From contig JABZFM010000030.1 in assembly GCA_014237465.1 (NCBI GenBank), positions 1 to 51,279 of the forward strand: DNA of 51,279 nt. Direction: 5' to 3'. This DNA is from Desulfobacteraceae bacterium (GTDB lineage: Bacteria; Desulfobacterota; Desulfobacteria; Desulfobacterales; Desulfosalsimonadaceae). Positions within the stretch are counted from its first letter, which is position 1; every line of letters starts with the position of its first letter. A program made the translations under genes and the position numbers. The notes beneath the pieces were generated by a model. The model was not told the origin of the DNA. It worked only from the letters and a program-made list of their open reading frames with translations, and made no database searches. Positions 16,986 through 24,852 of this stretch are shown piece by piece.

Positions 16986-18943
16986 TGACAACTCCTTTTT
17001 ATATAACCACCCCTATCTATTATGTAAATGCAAAACCCCACATAGGGCACACATATACAACTATTGCCGCTGATGTTGCTAAACGCTTCCATGCCATGAT
17101 GGGCGAAGAGACTTTTTTTTTAACCGGAACCGATGAACATGGCGATAAAATTGTTAAAGCAGCCGAACAGCAGAATATCACGCCAAAAGCGTATGCTGAT
17201 CAGATTAGCAGCTTATTCAGAGATCTGTGGCCGGATTTCAATATTGACAACAATTATTTTATCCGGACAACTGATCCGGATCACATTGCGGTTGTAAATC
17301 AGATCCTGCAAAAAATTTTTGATTCCGGAGATATTTACTTCAGTGAATATGAAGGACTCTACTGTTTCGGGTGCGAACGTTTCTATACGGAGCGTGAGCT
17401 GGTCAACGGTAAATGTCCGGACCATGAGACCGAACCGGAAATTATCAAGGAATCCAATTATTTTTTTAAAATGAGCCGTTACCAGGAATGGCTGATCAAT
17501 CATATAAAAAAAAATCCAAATTTTATTCAACCGGAACGATACCGGAATGAGACCCTTGCGTTTTTGCGCGAACCCCTTGAAGACCTTTGCATTTCCCGCC
17601 CCAAATCCCGACTGGAGTGGGGTATTACTCTGCCATTTGATGAAAACTACGTCACCTATGTGTGGTTTGATGCACTGATCAACTATATTTCCGCCCTGGG
17701 ATTTCCGGATGGTGATAATTTTAAAAAATTCTGGCCCCAGGCCCGTCATATTGTGGCAAAGGATATTTTAAAACCCCACGGCATCTATTGGCCGATCATG
17801 CTGAAAGCAGCAGGCATCGATATTTACAATCACCTTTATGTTCACGGCTACTGGAATATAGATGAAAGCAAAATGTCAAAATCATTAGGCAATGTTGTTG
17901 ATCCCCATTACCTTCAATCGACTTATGGTGCCGACGCCATCCGATTTTTTCTGATGCGGGAAATGGTCTTCGGCCTTGACTCGAATTTTTCTGAAAGCAC
18001 GCTGATCGAACGAATCAACACCGATCTTGCCAATGACCTGGGCAATCTGTTTTCACGGGTGCTGGCAATGTTTCACAAATATTTCAACGGGACAGTGCCT
18101 GAAATTGAGCCCCGGGTCCGAAATGGTGAAAAAGCAGACTTATTTGCAGATGCACAACATACGATCAAAAAATTTAAAGATGAGATGCAGTCCCTCAAGT
18201 TCCACAAGGCCATTGCCTCCATCTGGAATTTTATTTCCAAAATGAATAAATATGTGGTTTCTACCGCACCCTGGGAACTTGCAAAAGATGAAAATAAAAA
18301 AGACCGGCTTGCTGATGTCATTTTTAACCTGATAGAAGGCTTAAGGGTTATTGCCGGACTGATTCTTCCGATCATGCCCCAGACCTCTGCCACCATGCAA
18401 AAACATCTGGGAATAAACGAGGAAAATGCGTTGTCAACGTTTGATCGTTTAGAGCAATGGGGATCCATTAAAACGGGCACCGGTCTTCCAAAACCGGTGA
18501 CCCTGTTTCCCCGAATCGATGTGAAAAACAAAAACCGGCAAAATAAAAACCTGAAAAATATAAACCAGACACCGGTCAAACAGGGAAAACCTGAAAAAAA
18601 ATCCCTGCCTGATTTAAAACCTGAAATTTCTTTTGATGACGTGTTGAAATTAGATCTGCGGGTTGCCACAGTCACCCATGCGGAAAAAATACCTAAGGCA
18701 AACAAGCTTCTTAAGCTGGAAGTTGATCTTGGAGAGGAAAAAAGAACCATTGTTGCAGGAATTGCTAAAAGCTATTCCCCCGAAGAAATTTGCGGCAAAC
18801 AGGTTATTGTTGTTGCCAATTTAAAGCCGGCAAAATTAATGGGAGTTCAGTCCCAGGGAATGCTACTGGCATCTGTTACAGATGATGCATGCGCAATTGC
18901 GACAATTGAAAAATCTGTTCCTTTGGGAGTTCCGGTAAAATAA
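16985..18943 (+). CDS. metG: Methionyl-tRNA synthetase
   Basis: Charges tRNA-Met with methionine. The class I signatures are intact: PHIGHTYTT near the N-terminus and KMSKSLGN around residue 298. A zinc-finger insertion has CFGCERFY and CPDHE, with His in place of the last Cys. The C-terminal extension after residue 545 is an EMAP-II/Trbp-like tRNA-binding domain (LDLRVATV, LGEEKRTIVAGI, LKPAKLMGVQSQGM), so this is the long dimeric form (652 residues). A Lys/Asn-rich linker joins the two parts. It is the last gene of the holB-ricT-metG operon. Confidence 0.97.
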   Translation: MTTPFYITTPIYYVNAKPHIGHTYTTIAADVAKRFHAMMGEETFFLTGTDEHGDKIVKAAEQQNITPKAYADQISSLFRDLWPDFNIDNNYFIRTTDPDHIAVVNQILQKIFDSGDIYFSEYEGLYCFGCERFYTERELVNGKCPDHETEPEIIKESNYFFKMSRYQEWLINHIKKNPNFIQPERYRNETLAFLREPLEDLCISRPKSRLEWGITLPFDENYVTYVWFDALINYISALGFPDGDNFKKFWPQARHIVAKDILKPHGIYWPIMLKAAGIDIYNHLYVHGYWNIDESKMSKSLGNVVDPHYLQSTYGADAIRFFLMREMVFGLDSNFSESTLIERINTDLANDLGNLFSRVLAMFHKYFNGTVPEIEPRVRNGEKADLFADAQHTIKKFKDEMQSLKFHKAIASIWNFISKMNKYVVSTAPWELAKDENKKDRLADVIFNLIEGLRVIAGLILPIMPQTSATMQKHLGINEENALSTFDRLEQWGSIKTGTGLPKPVTLFPRIDVKNKNRQNKNLKNINQTPVKQGKPEKKSLPDLKPEISFDDVLKLDLRVATVTHAEKIPKANKLLKLEVDLGEEKRTIVAGIAKSYSPEEICGKQVIVVANLKPAKLMGVQSQGMLLASVTDDACAIATIEKSVPLGVPVK

Positions 18944-19353
18944 CGCGCCCTGCAGAAACTCCTCTCTTATCATGACCGGAGGAGAAAATGAATTAAAAAA
19001 GATCGTTATTCCATACAACTTAAAAGTTCCCATTTGAATAGATTCCGTGCTTCGGACCTTTGTGGTAAAGGATTTTCTTGACACTCAACGGTCAAGTATC
19101 TAAAGTACGGTTCGATTGAGGGAAAACTTTATTCGATCAAAAATGACTCATGTTTATTTCACCAATAGTGTCGCGTCAAAGATGAAATGTCGCAAGATTG
19201 CGCAGCCATTTTTTATGTCTGTGAGGCACGACTTGAGGAGCATAGTGGGCTACGAGACTCAAGTCGTAACGACGCAGACGCGGAAAATGGCAAGAAAGAT
19301 GCGTCAGTTCAGAGTTGACACGACACTATAATACTTATTCCGGAGAGCTGATC
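18944..19353. other. Intergenic region at the left border of the lipid island
   Basis: A 410-bp gap. It contains a weak 6-bp inverted repeat just after metG (18959-18984, no T tract) and a 161-bp palindrome described separately. I see no credible gene: the open frame starting at 19116 is largely made of the palindrome. Confidence 0.55.
19167..19327. repeat. 161-bp imperfect palindrome with terminal inverted repeats (MITE/REP-like)
   Basis: The ends AGTGTCGCGTCAA and, reversed, AGTGTCGTGTCAA form terminal inverted repeats. Inside, GCCATTTTTT pairs with GGAAAATGGC, and GTCTGTGAGGCACGACTTGAG-like sequence pairs with its partner around CTCAAGTCGT. The whole element could fold into one long imperfect hairpin. 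It carries no gene and separates metG from the lipid island. Confidence 0.7.
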
Positions 19354-20004
19354 ATGAAAGATAAATACTCAATCGTTGGGCCTTTTTACGATCTCATGTC
19401 TGTTATTTACAGCTTCAATCAAATAGACAAATGCAAGACCGCGATGCATGACAGGATCAAACCCGACAGCAAGGTACTGTTCGCTGGCGTCGGACACGGC
19501 ATTGACGCAATAGCAGCGGCCGAACTGGGGGCAAAGGTCACGGTCGTCGATCTGTCGGCAACAATGCTGAAGAGATTTAATAAGGGAATCGGAAAAAAAG
19601 AATTCAAACACCCGATCAGACAACTCCATGAAAACATACTTCATGTAGACGAATTTTCAACGTACGACATGGTATTTGGGAACTTCTTCCTCAATGTGTT
19701 TTCAAAAGAAATGGTTGTACAGGTCCTCAGCCACCTGACAAAACTTGCGAAAAATGAGGGATTCGTAGTGGTGGGAGACTTTTCACTCCCCACGGGGAAT
19801 CTGATTGCAAAATTCTTTCAGATACTCTACTGGCGTATGGCGGATCTGTTTTTCTGGGCTGTTGCAAACAACGCGATCCATCCGGTTTATGACTATCAGA
19901 AACACATGCGGGAACTGGGCCTGGAAATAAAAACGGTAAAATATTTCAGAATGCTTTTTGACGAACGCTATTATTCAATCCTGGGACAAAAAAATAACCA
20001 TTAA
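19354..20004 (+). CDS. SAM-dependent methyltransferase, class I
   Basis: A 216-residue soluble methyltransferase of unknown substrate. Motif I reads VLFAGVGHGIDAI, with an acidic residue after the next strand (VTVVDLSATML), the ubiquinone/menaquinone or small-molecule methyltransferase pattern. The chosen ATG at 19354 follows CCGGAGAGCTGATC, a good ribosome-binding site; the frame extends upstream into the palindromic repeat but those residues are not needed. The next gene starts 40 bp later. It is the first gene of a cluster leading to HMG-CoA reductase and the lipid synthase, so lipid or secondary-metabolite methylation is plausible but unproven. Confidence 0.82.
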   Translation: MKDKYSIVGPFYDLMSVIYSFNQIDKCKTAMHDRIKPDSKVLFAGVGHGIDAIAAAELGAKVTVVDLSATMLKRFNKGIGKKEFKHPIRQLHENILHVDEFSTYDMVFGNFFLNVFSKEMVVQVLSHLTKLAKNEGFVVVGDFSLPTGNLIAKFFQILYWRMADLFFWAVANNAIHPVYDYQKHMRELGLEIKTVKYFRMLFDERYYSILGQKNNH

Positions 20005-20044
20005 CGGTTTCAATATCCCCCCTCAAACATCGGGAACACCCCCT

Positions 20045-21019
20045 ATGCCGGAATCTACACACAGGTTCAGTTTTGAAGAGAGAATGTCGTATCTTAAAGA
20101 ATACGGCAGTCACTGCATGTCTTTTTCAGCCCTTCAGCCGGGGATGCAATACTTTGATATGCCCGGCATAGGATATATCGCATATGAGCAAAAATGGGGC
20201 CGCCGGGCCGTATTATCGGACCCTGTTTGTAATGAAAAAGATCAAGAAACGCTAATCGGAGAATTTCTGCGAATGGGCGGGCCTACAGGGTTTGCCCAGA
20301 TTTCTGAACCCGTCGCGAGGCTCCTGTATGAGAAGTTCGGATTTTATGCGACACAGTTCGGTATTGAATCGATTATCGATTTGAAAAACTGGGATCTAAA
20401 GGGTAAAAAAAAGCAGATCCTGCGGACATCACTAAATCAAGCCGCAAAAAAAGGGATATACGTTCAGGAAAATTACAATGAAAACAGATACAATCAATTT
20501 TCAGAAAAATGGATAAAGACAAGAAAGGTCAAAAACAGAGAAATCAGATTTTTAATCAGACCAATGAATATGGATTTCGAGGAGGGAACAAGAAAGTTTT
20601 CTGCCTATCAGGGAGATGAACTCATCGGATTTATTTTCTTCGATCCGGTCTATTCAAACGGTAAAATTATAAGCTATGTCCCCAATATCTCTCGATTCAG
20701 CCAGTCATTCAGGCAGGGTATTTTCTACACTATCATGATTTACGCCATGGACATCTTTAAAAAAGAAGGGATTGAACAGATACATCTCGGTCTCTCCGCC
20801 TTTGCCGTAAGCGATACGAACAGCCACTATGAAGCGGGCATACCCAAAAAGCTGGTCCGTTTTCTTTATCAACACGGCAACAAGATATACAGTTTTAAAG
20901 GCATACATTTTACGAAATCGAGATTCAGAGGCCAGGTTTATAGGACATTCTGTTCTCATAAGGGAAAACTCCCTTTCAGGGAAATAATAACCCTGTTTAA
21001 AATTTCAAATTTCTTTTAA
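20045..21019 (+). CDS. DUF2156 protein, MprF C-terminal (aminoacyl-phosphatidylglycerol synthase)-like
   Basis: About 324 residues resembling the catalytic C-terminal domain of MprF (a double GNAT fold). Supporting segments are GYIAYEQKWGRRAVLSDPVC, RTSLNQAAKKGI, DELIGFIFFDPVY and EGIEQIHLGLSAF. MprF transfers an amino acid from aminoacyl-tRNA to phosphatidylglycerol; stand-alone cytosolic domains like this one exist, and many have unknown acceptors. There is no flippase or membrane part. I prefer ATG 20045 because the earlier ATG at 19958 would overlap the methyltransferase by 47 bp. It sits between a methyltransferase and HMG-CoA reductase. Confidence 0.75.
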   Translation: MPESTHRFSFEERMSYLKEYGSHCMSFSALQPGMQYFDMPGIGYIAYEQKWGRRAVLSDPVCNEKDQETLIGEFLRMGGPTGFAQISEPVARLLYEKFGFYATQFGIESIIDLKNWDLKGKKKQILRTSLNQAAKKGIYVQENYNENRYNQFSEKWIKTRKVKNREIRFLIRPMNMDFEEGTRKFSAYQGDELIGFIFFDPVYSNGKIISYVPNISRFSQSFRQGIFYTIMIYAMDIFKKEGIEQIHLGLSAFAVSDTNSHYEAGIPKKLVRFLYQHGNKIYSFKGIHFTKSRFRGQVYRTFCSHKGKLPFREIITLFKISNFF

Positions 21020-21134
21020 GTGTTCTGCGTAAAACAATCATGATGCGTTGGATTTCACATCACTCTTAAATCTGCCGGGGTTTTAATATGCCGGGTATTT
21101 ATTGGAACTCTTTATAAAATTAAGGAGAGAAATT

Positions 21135-22694
21135 ATGGAAATACCATCTATGATCCTTAAAAAGCTCTACGCAACGGGAAGTCTTTCAAATGTCAAAGAT
21201 GGAGTACACTTCTGCCTCACAAACCCGCTGGGAGATGCCACATTAACAGGCATCTCAAAGGTCGAAATAAACGGCAATGAGATGCCGCTTGATAAAGTCA
21301 TTGCCACTGTAGAAGGTCAGCCGGTAAAGGCATCGGAAGTAGATACGAATAACCCGATCCGGTTTCTTCTCGGTCAGACGGTAGACATCCATGTGCAGGC
21401 CGATGCGCTGGAAGAGGATAAAGAGCATTGCTTAAGTTTTGCCTTTCAAACCGAACCCTTCGGCCCCTTAAACTTTGAGGTCCAGGATACCATTACGAAA
21501 CAGGATACCATTACCGAAAAAGATGGCGCGGAAACAAGTATTCCGCACGACAGAGCCCACAACTATGAAACCGAAATCATCCAAAAGCGACAGGCGTTCA
21601 TTGAAGCATACTCCGGCGTAACGCTCGAGCATATTGATAAATATTCATTCGACCCGAAGTTGACACAGGGAAATATCGAAAATTTCACCGGCGTGGCGCA
21701 GGTACCCATCGGGTTTGCAGGTCCTTTGAAAATAAACGGAGAACATGCTGATGGTGAGTTCCTGATCCCGCTTGCCACCACCGAGGGAACTCTTGTAGCC
21801 TCCTATAACCGGGGGATAAAGATGATAAACCTGTGCGGTGGCATAACAACAACAATTTTGGATGACGTTATGCAGCGCGCACCTGGTTTTATCTTTGACT
21901 CTGCCAGGGAAGCGCGTGCTTTTGCAAGGTGGATAGATGAGAATATCGAAGATATCCGTAAACAGGCCGAGGCAACTTCAAACATTGCCAAACTTATCGA
22001 TATACAGAAATTCCTTACCAGCAAGCTTGTTTACCTGCGTTTTAACTACACCACCGGAGATGCTGCGGGTCAGAACATGGTAACTGCAGCCACTTTTGCA
22101 GCCTGCAACTGGATACTGGACCATTTCAAGGGAATCCGTCGCCACTACATGGATGGCAATATGACAACCGATAAGAAGACTTCAGTGATCAATACACTGC
22201 ACACACGGGGCAAGCGTGTTACCGCCGAAGTAATCCTCAAACGTGATCTGCTTATTGAGCAATTGAGAGTTGATCCGGAAACTTGTGAATATTATATGCA
22301 AGTCTCAAGCCTCGGCACTTTCATGGCAGGTGGAAGCAGCAACGGAGTTCAAAATGCAAACGCCCTTGCCGCCCTTTTCATCGCCACCGGACAGGATGTG
22401 GCCAACGTGGTGGAATCCTCAACCGGTATGGTTCATATGGAAACAACATCGGAAGGGGATCTTTACGCTTCGCTGACACTTCCTTCGCTGATCGTCGGAA
22501 CATACGGAGGCGGCACCGGACTCCCCACGCAGAGGGAATGTCTTGAGATACTCGGATGCTATGGGGAGGGGAAGGCCCTCAAATTTGCCGAGATCGTTAC
22601 CGCTGTTGCGGCGGCGGGTGAAATTTCACTCGGCGCAGCTGTATCTTCCCTTGAATGGGTGTCGGCCCATGAAAAATTAGGCCGAAACCGATAA
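21135..22694 (+). CDS. 3-hydroxy-3-methylglutaryl-CoA reductase, class I type, with extra N-terminal domain
   Basis: Predicted NADPH-dependent HMG-CoA reductase giving mevalonate. All four catalytic residues are visible: E217 in ATTEGTL, K347 in TDKKTS, D421 in ATGQDVANV and H512 near the C-terminus. ENFTGVAQVPIGFAGPL and GGSSNGVQNANALAA match class I (eukaryotic/archaeal) rather than class II enzymes. Residues 1-125 form an extra beta-rich domain before the usual start of the catalytic part, with no membrane segment; I do not firmly recognise it. ATG 21135 follows TAAGGAGAG, a strong ribosome-binding site. The mevalonate pathway is unusual for this bacterial group, so transfer is likely. No other mevalonate gene is in the window. 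Confidence 0.9.
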   Translation: MEIPSMILKKLYATGSLSNVKDGVHFCLTNPLGDATLTGISKVEINGNEMPLDKVIATVEGQPVKASEVDTNNPIRFLLGQTVDIHVQADALEEDKEHCLSFAFQTEPFGPLNFEVQDTITKQDTITEKDGAETSIPHDRAHNYETEIIQKRQAFIEAYSGVTLEHIDKYSFDPKLTQGNIENFTGVAQVPIGFAGPLKINGEHADGEFLIPLATTEGTLVASYNRGIKMINLCGGITTTILDDVMQRAPGFIFDSAREARAFARWIDENIEDIRKQAEATSNIAKLIDIQKFLTSKLVYLRFNYTTGDAAGQNMVTAATFAACNWILDHFKGIRRHYMDGNMTTDKKTSVINTLHTRGKRVTAEVILKRDLLIEQLRVDPETCEYYMQVSSLGTFMAGGSSNGVQNANALAALFIATGQDVANVVESSTGMVHMETTSEGDLYASLTLPSLIVGTYGGGTGLPTQRECLEILGCYGEGKALKFAEIVTAVAAAGEISLGAAVSSLEWVSAHEKLGRNR

Positions 22695-23058
22695 GAAGCA
22701 CGACCGTTTTTTTGACATATATATCTTGAATTTTTCAGGATAATGCCTGAATTATATTTTTTCTGTCATCGAGGGAGGCACGACATCAAGCAATTGCCTG
22801 AAAAACAAAGGATTGGTATATGGAAAATCGGCGTTACCGAAAACAAAAAAATACTAGTTTTTTACTAGCAAAAAGCCAGTATACTTTCAGTTATAAATAT
22901 TTATTAAAATTTGTCATAATAATATCGTCTTAACAGTTTAATAATTTTATTACACCGTTTTTCTTTTTTCCCTCAAATTGCGGTTTTGTGTGGCGGAGTG
23001 CTGTTATCTCCGTTTTTTGTTTTTGAAAATAACATACTAAAAAGAGGGGGGAATTCAT
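22695..23058. other. Intergenic region upstream of the pfa operon
   Basis: Non-coding AT-rich stretch that should hold the pfa promoter. I see a direct repeat of TACTAG at 22852-22857 and 22863-22868, one helical turn apart and so possibly an activator site, and a TATACT at 22880-22885 without a convincing -35 box. A TTGACA at 22713 lacks a properly spaced -10. Confidence 0.4.
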
Positions 23059-23145
23059 ATGTTTAATCATTTGCCAAAAGTAATGAACCCAGAGAAAGTT
23101 CGGCTGTGGGAGGCAACTTATCGTTCAGCCTGTGAGGAAATTTAA
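23059..23145 (+). CDS. Possible 28-residue leader peptide upstream of pfa1
   Basis: A short frame, MFNHLPKVMNPEKVRLW followed by 11 more residues, with an excellent ribosome-binding site (AAAAGAGGGGGGA at 23039-23051). It ends 3 bp before the enoyl-reductase ATG, and GAGGA inside its end could serve the next gene. It may couple translation to pfa1 or act as a leader. It is not part of the reductase, being in another frame. Confidence 0.4.
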   Translation: MFNHLPKVMNPEKVRLWEATYRSACEEI

Positions 23146-23148
23146 CCA

Positions 23149-24798
23149 ATGCAAAGTCAGCCCCTCTCATCAATAGGTTACTGGGAATCGACAACAACTT
23201 ACCCTGCATTTTCCCAAAGCGACTTGCTTTCGGTAATCCCTTTGGTACGTGAACCAGTTCATGTGGTACAAGAAGGATCAGACGGACGGCTGGGCCTATC
23301 TTTATCCGGCCAGGTTTTCCCCGCATCCGGCCCTACATCTGGCACGGAAAATAATAAATTCCGTCTCATGGCGTCACTTCCCGCGCTTTACCCGGAATGG
23401 TTGGGAGACCGATCATTTCTGGAGGTACACTCGGTCCGGTTCCCATATATTTCAGGTGCCATGTTTCGAGGTATTGCATCCGCCGATATGGTGATTGAAA
23501 TGGCAAGAGCCGGAATGATCGGTTTTTTCGGCGCAGCAGGACTTGCCGTAAAAGATGTTGAGAAAGCCATAAATAAAATCAAAACCGCCATTGGCGAATC
23601 AGGACTATCCTGGGGCAGTAATTTGATACATTCGCCTAACGAACCTGAACTGGAGGGAAAAGTGGTTGATCTTTACCTCAAAAAAGGGGTGAAGCGAGTA
23701 TCAGCCGCAGCGTTTATGACGCTCACGCCAAATGTCGTGCGATATGCCTGTACGGGTTTATCCGCAGACAATAATGGAAGAATCCATAGAAAAAATTTTA
23801 TTTTTGCAAAACTTTCCCGCCCGGAGGTGGCACGGTTGTTTATGTCGCCGGCGCCAAAACAAATCCTTGATCTCCTAGTGACCCAGGGCAAATTAACAAA
23901 AACGGAAGCGATATTGGCATCCAAAATACCCATTGCCGAGGATATCACTGTTGAAGCGGACTCAGGCGGGCATACGGATAACCGGCCGCTTACCGCCCTC
24001 TTTCCGACTATTCTTGCAATAAGAGATGAAATTTCATCAGAAAAAGGGTATGACCGCCCAATCAGAATAGGCGCCGCAGGGGGATTAGGTACGCCATCGT
24101 CAATTGCCGCCGCATTTTCCATGGGTGCCGCATATGTGCTCACCGGTTCCGTTAATCAATCAGCAGTGGAATCGGGTTTGTCCCGGGAAGGAAGAAAAAT
24201 GCTGGCCCTGGCTGATGTTGCCGACGTGACAATGGCGCCTGCTGCAGACATGTTCGAGTTGGGTGTCAAGGTCCAGGTATTAAAACGCGGAACTATGTTC
24301 TCCAACCGGGCGGCTAATCTCTATACAATCTATTCGGAAAATAGTTCTATCGATACAATTCCCAAAGACGTTAAAACCCGATTGGAAAAAGATGTATTTC
24401 ATGCTCCGCTGGAAAAGATCTGGGCGGATACCCGCGATTTTTTTTCCGAGCGTGACCCGGCGGAGATCGAAAAGGCCGAAAAAAATCCAAAACACCTCAT
24501 GGCCTTAATCTTCAAATGGTATTTGGGAAACTCAGCCATTTGGGCTATCCACGGTGATCCGGCGCACACGATTGACTATCAAATTTGTTGCGGCCCTTCC
24601 ATGGGCGCTTTTAATGCATGGGTCAAGGGTTCGTACCTTGAAAAATCTGAAAACCGAACGGTATCGGATATTGCCCTTAATCTTCTCGAAGGTGCGGCAG
24701 TTGTAACAAGAGCCCAGCAGGTTCGAAGTTATGGGGTTCCGGTGCCCGGCGAGGCCTTTAATTTCAGGCCTCGACCGCTTTCTTATTACAATGCATAG
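23149..24798 (+). CDS. pfaD: PUFA synthase enoyl reductase (Pfa1/PfaD type)
   Basis: Stand-alone FMN-dependent enoyl reductase acting in trans on the ACP-bound chain. The 549-residue protein is a 2-nitropropane-dioxygenase/NPD-like TIM barrel: AGMIGFFGAAGLAV, EDITVEADSGGHTDNRP, GAAGGLGTPSSIAAAF and GAAYVLTGSVNQ are diagnostic of PfaD/OmpD-type reductases. The C-terminus (AIWAIHGDPAHTIDYQICCGPSMG) is the region shared by PfaD proteins. It comes first in the operon, as in myxobacterial pfa1-pfa2-pfa3 clusters, and is followed after 54 bp by pfa2. The stop codon lies inside a short tandem repeat. Confidence 0.94.
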   Translation: MQSQPLSSIGYWESTTTYPAFSQSDLLSVIPLVREPVHVVQEGSDGRLGLSLSGQVFPASGPTSGTENNKFRLMASLPALYPEWLGDRSFLEVHSVRFPYISGAMFRGIASADMVIEMARAGMIGFFGAAGLAVKDVEKAINKIKTAIGESGLSWGSNLIHSPNEPELEGKVVDLYLKKGVKRVSAAAFMTLTPNVVRYACTGLSADNNGRIHRKNFIFAKLSRPEVARLFMSPAPKQILDLLVTQGKLTKTEAILASKIPIAEDITVEADSGGHTDNRPLTALFPTILAIRDEISSEKGYDRPIRIGAAGGLGTPSSIAAAFSMGAAYVLTGSVNQSAVESGLSREGRKMLALADVADVTMAPAADMFELGVKVQVLKRGTMFSNRAANLYTIYSENSSIDTIPKDVKTRLEKDVFHAPLEKIWADTRDFFSERDPAEIEKAEKNPKHLMALIFKWYLGNSAIWAIHGDPAHTIDYQICCGPSMGAFNAWVKGSYLEKSENRTVSDIALNLLEGAAVVTRAQQVRSYGVPVPGEAFNFRPRPLSYYNA

Positions 24799-24824
24799 TA
24801 TAATGCATAGTATAATTTATAGTA
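24791..24824 (+). repeat. 12-bp tandem repeat at the pfa1/pfa2 junction
   Basis: ATGCATAGTATA is repeated exactly twice (24791-24802, 24803-24814) followed by a degenerate third unit. The first copy contains the pfa1 stop codon. Variation in copy number would change the spacing between pfa1 and pfa2. Confidence 0.7.
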
Positions 24825-24852
24825 GTTAAATAATACATAGTGAGATAATACA

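Noticed and set aside
18073-18750. Long antisense frame inside metG
   Set aside because: Ser/Phe-rich composition typical of the complement of a real gene; metG is unmistakable.
19116-19331. 71-codon frame before the methyltransferase
   Set aside because: Most of it lies in the palindromic repeat, and the translation has no protein character.
22770-22800. Sigma-54-like site (GGCACG ... GC) upstream of pfa1
   Set aside because: The GG-to-GC spacing is one base too long for a sigma-54 promoter.
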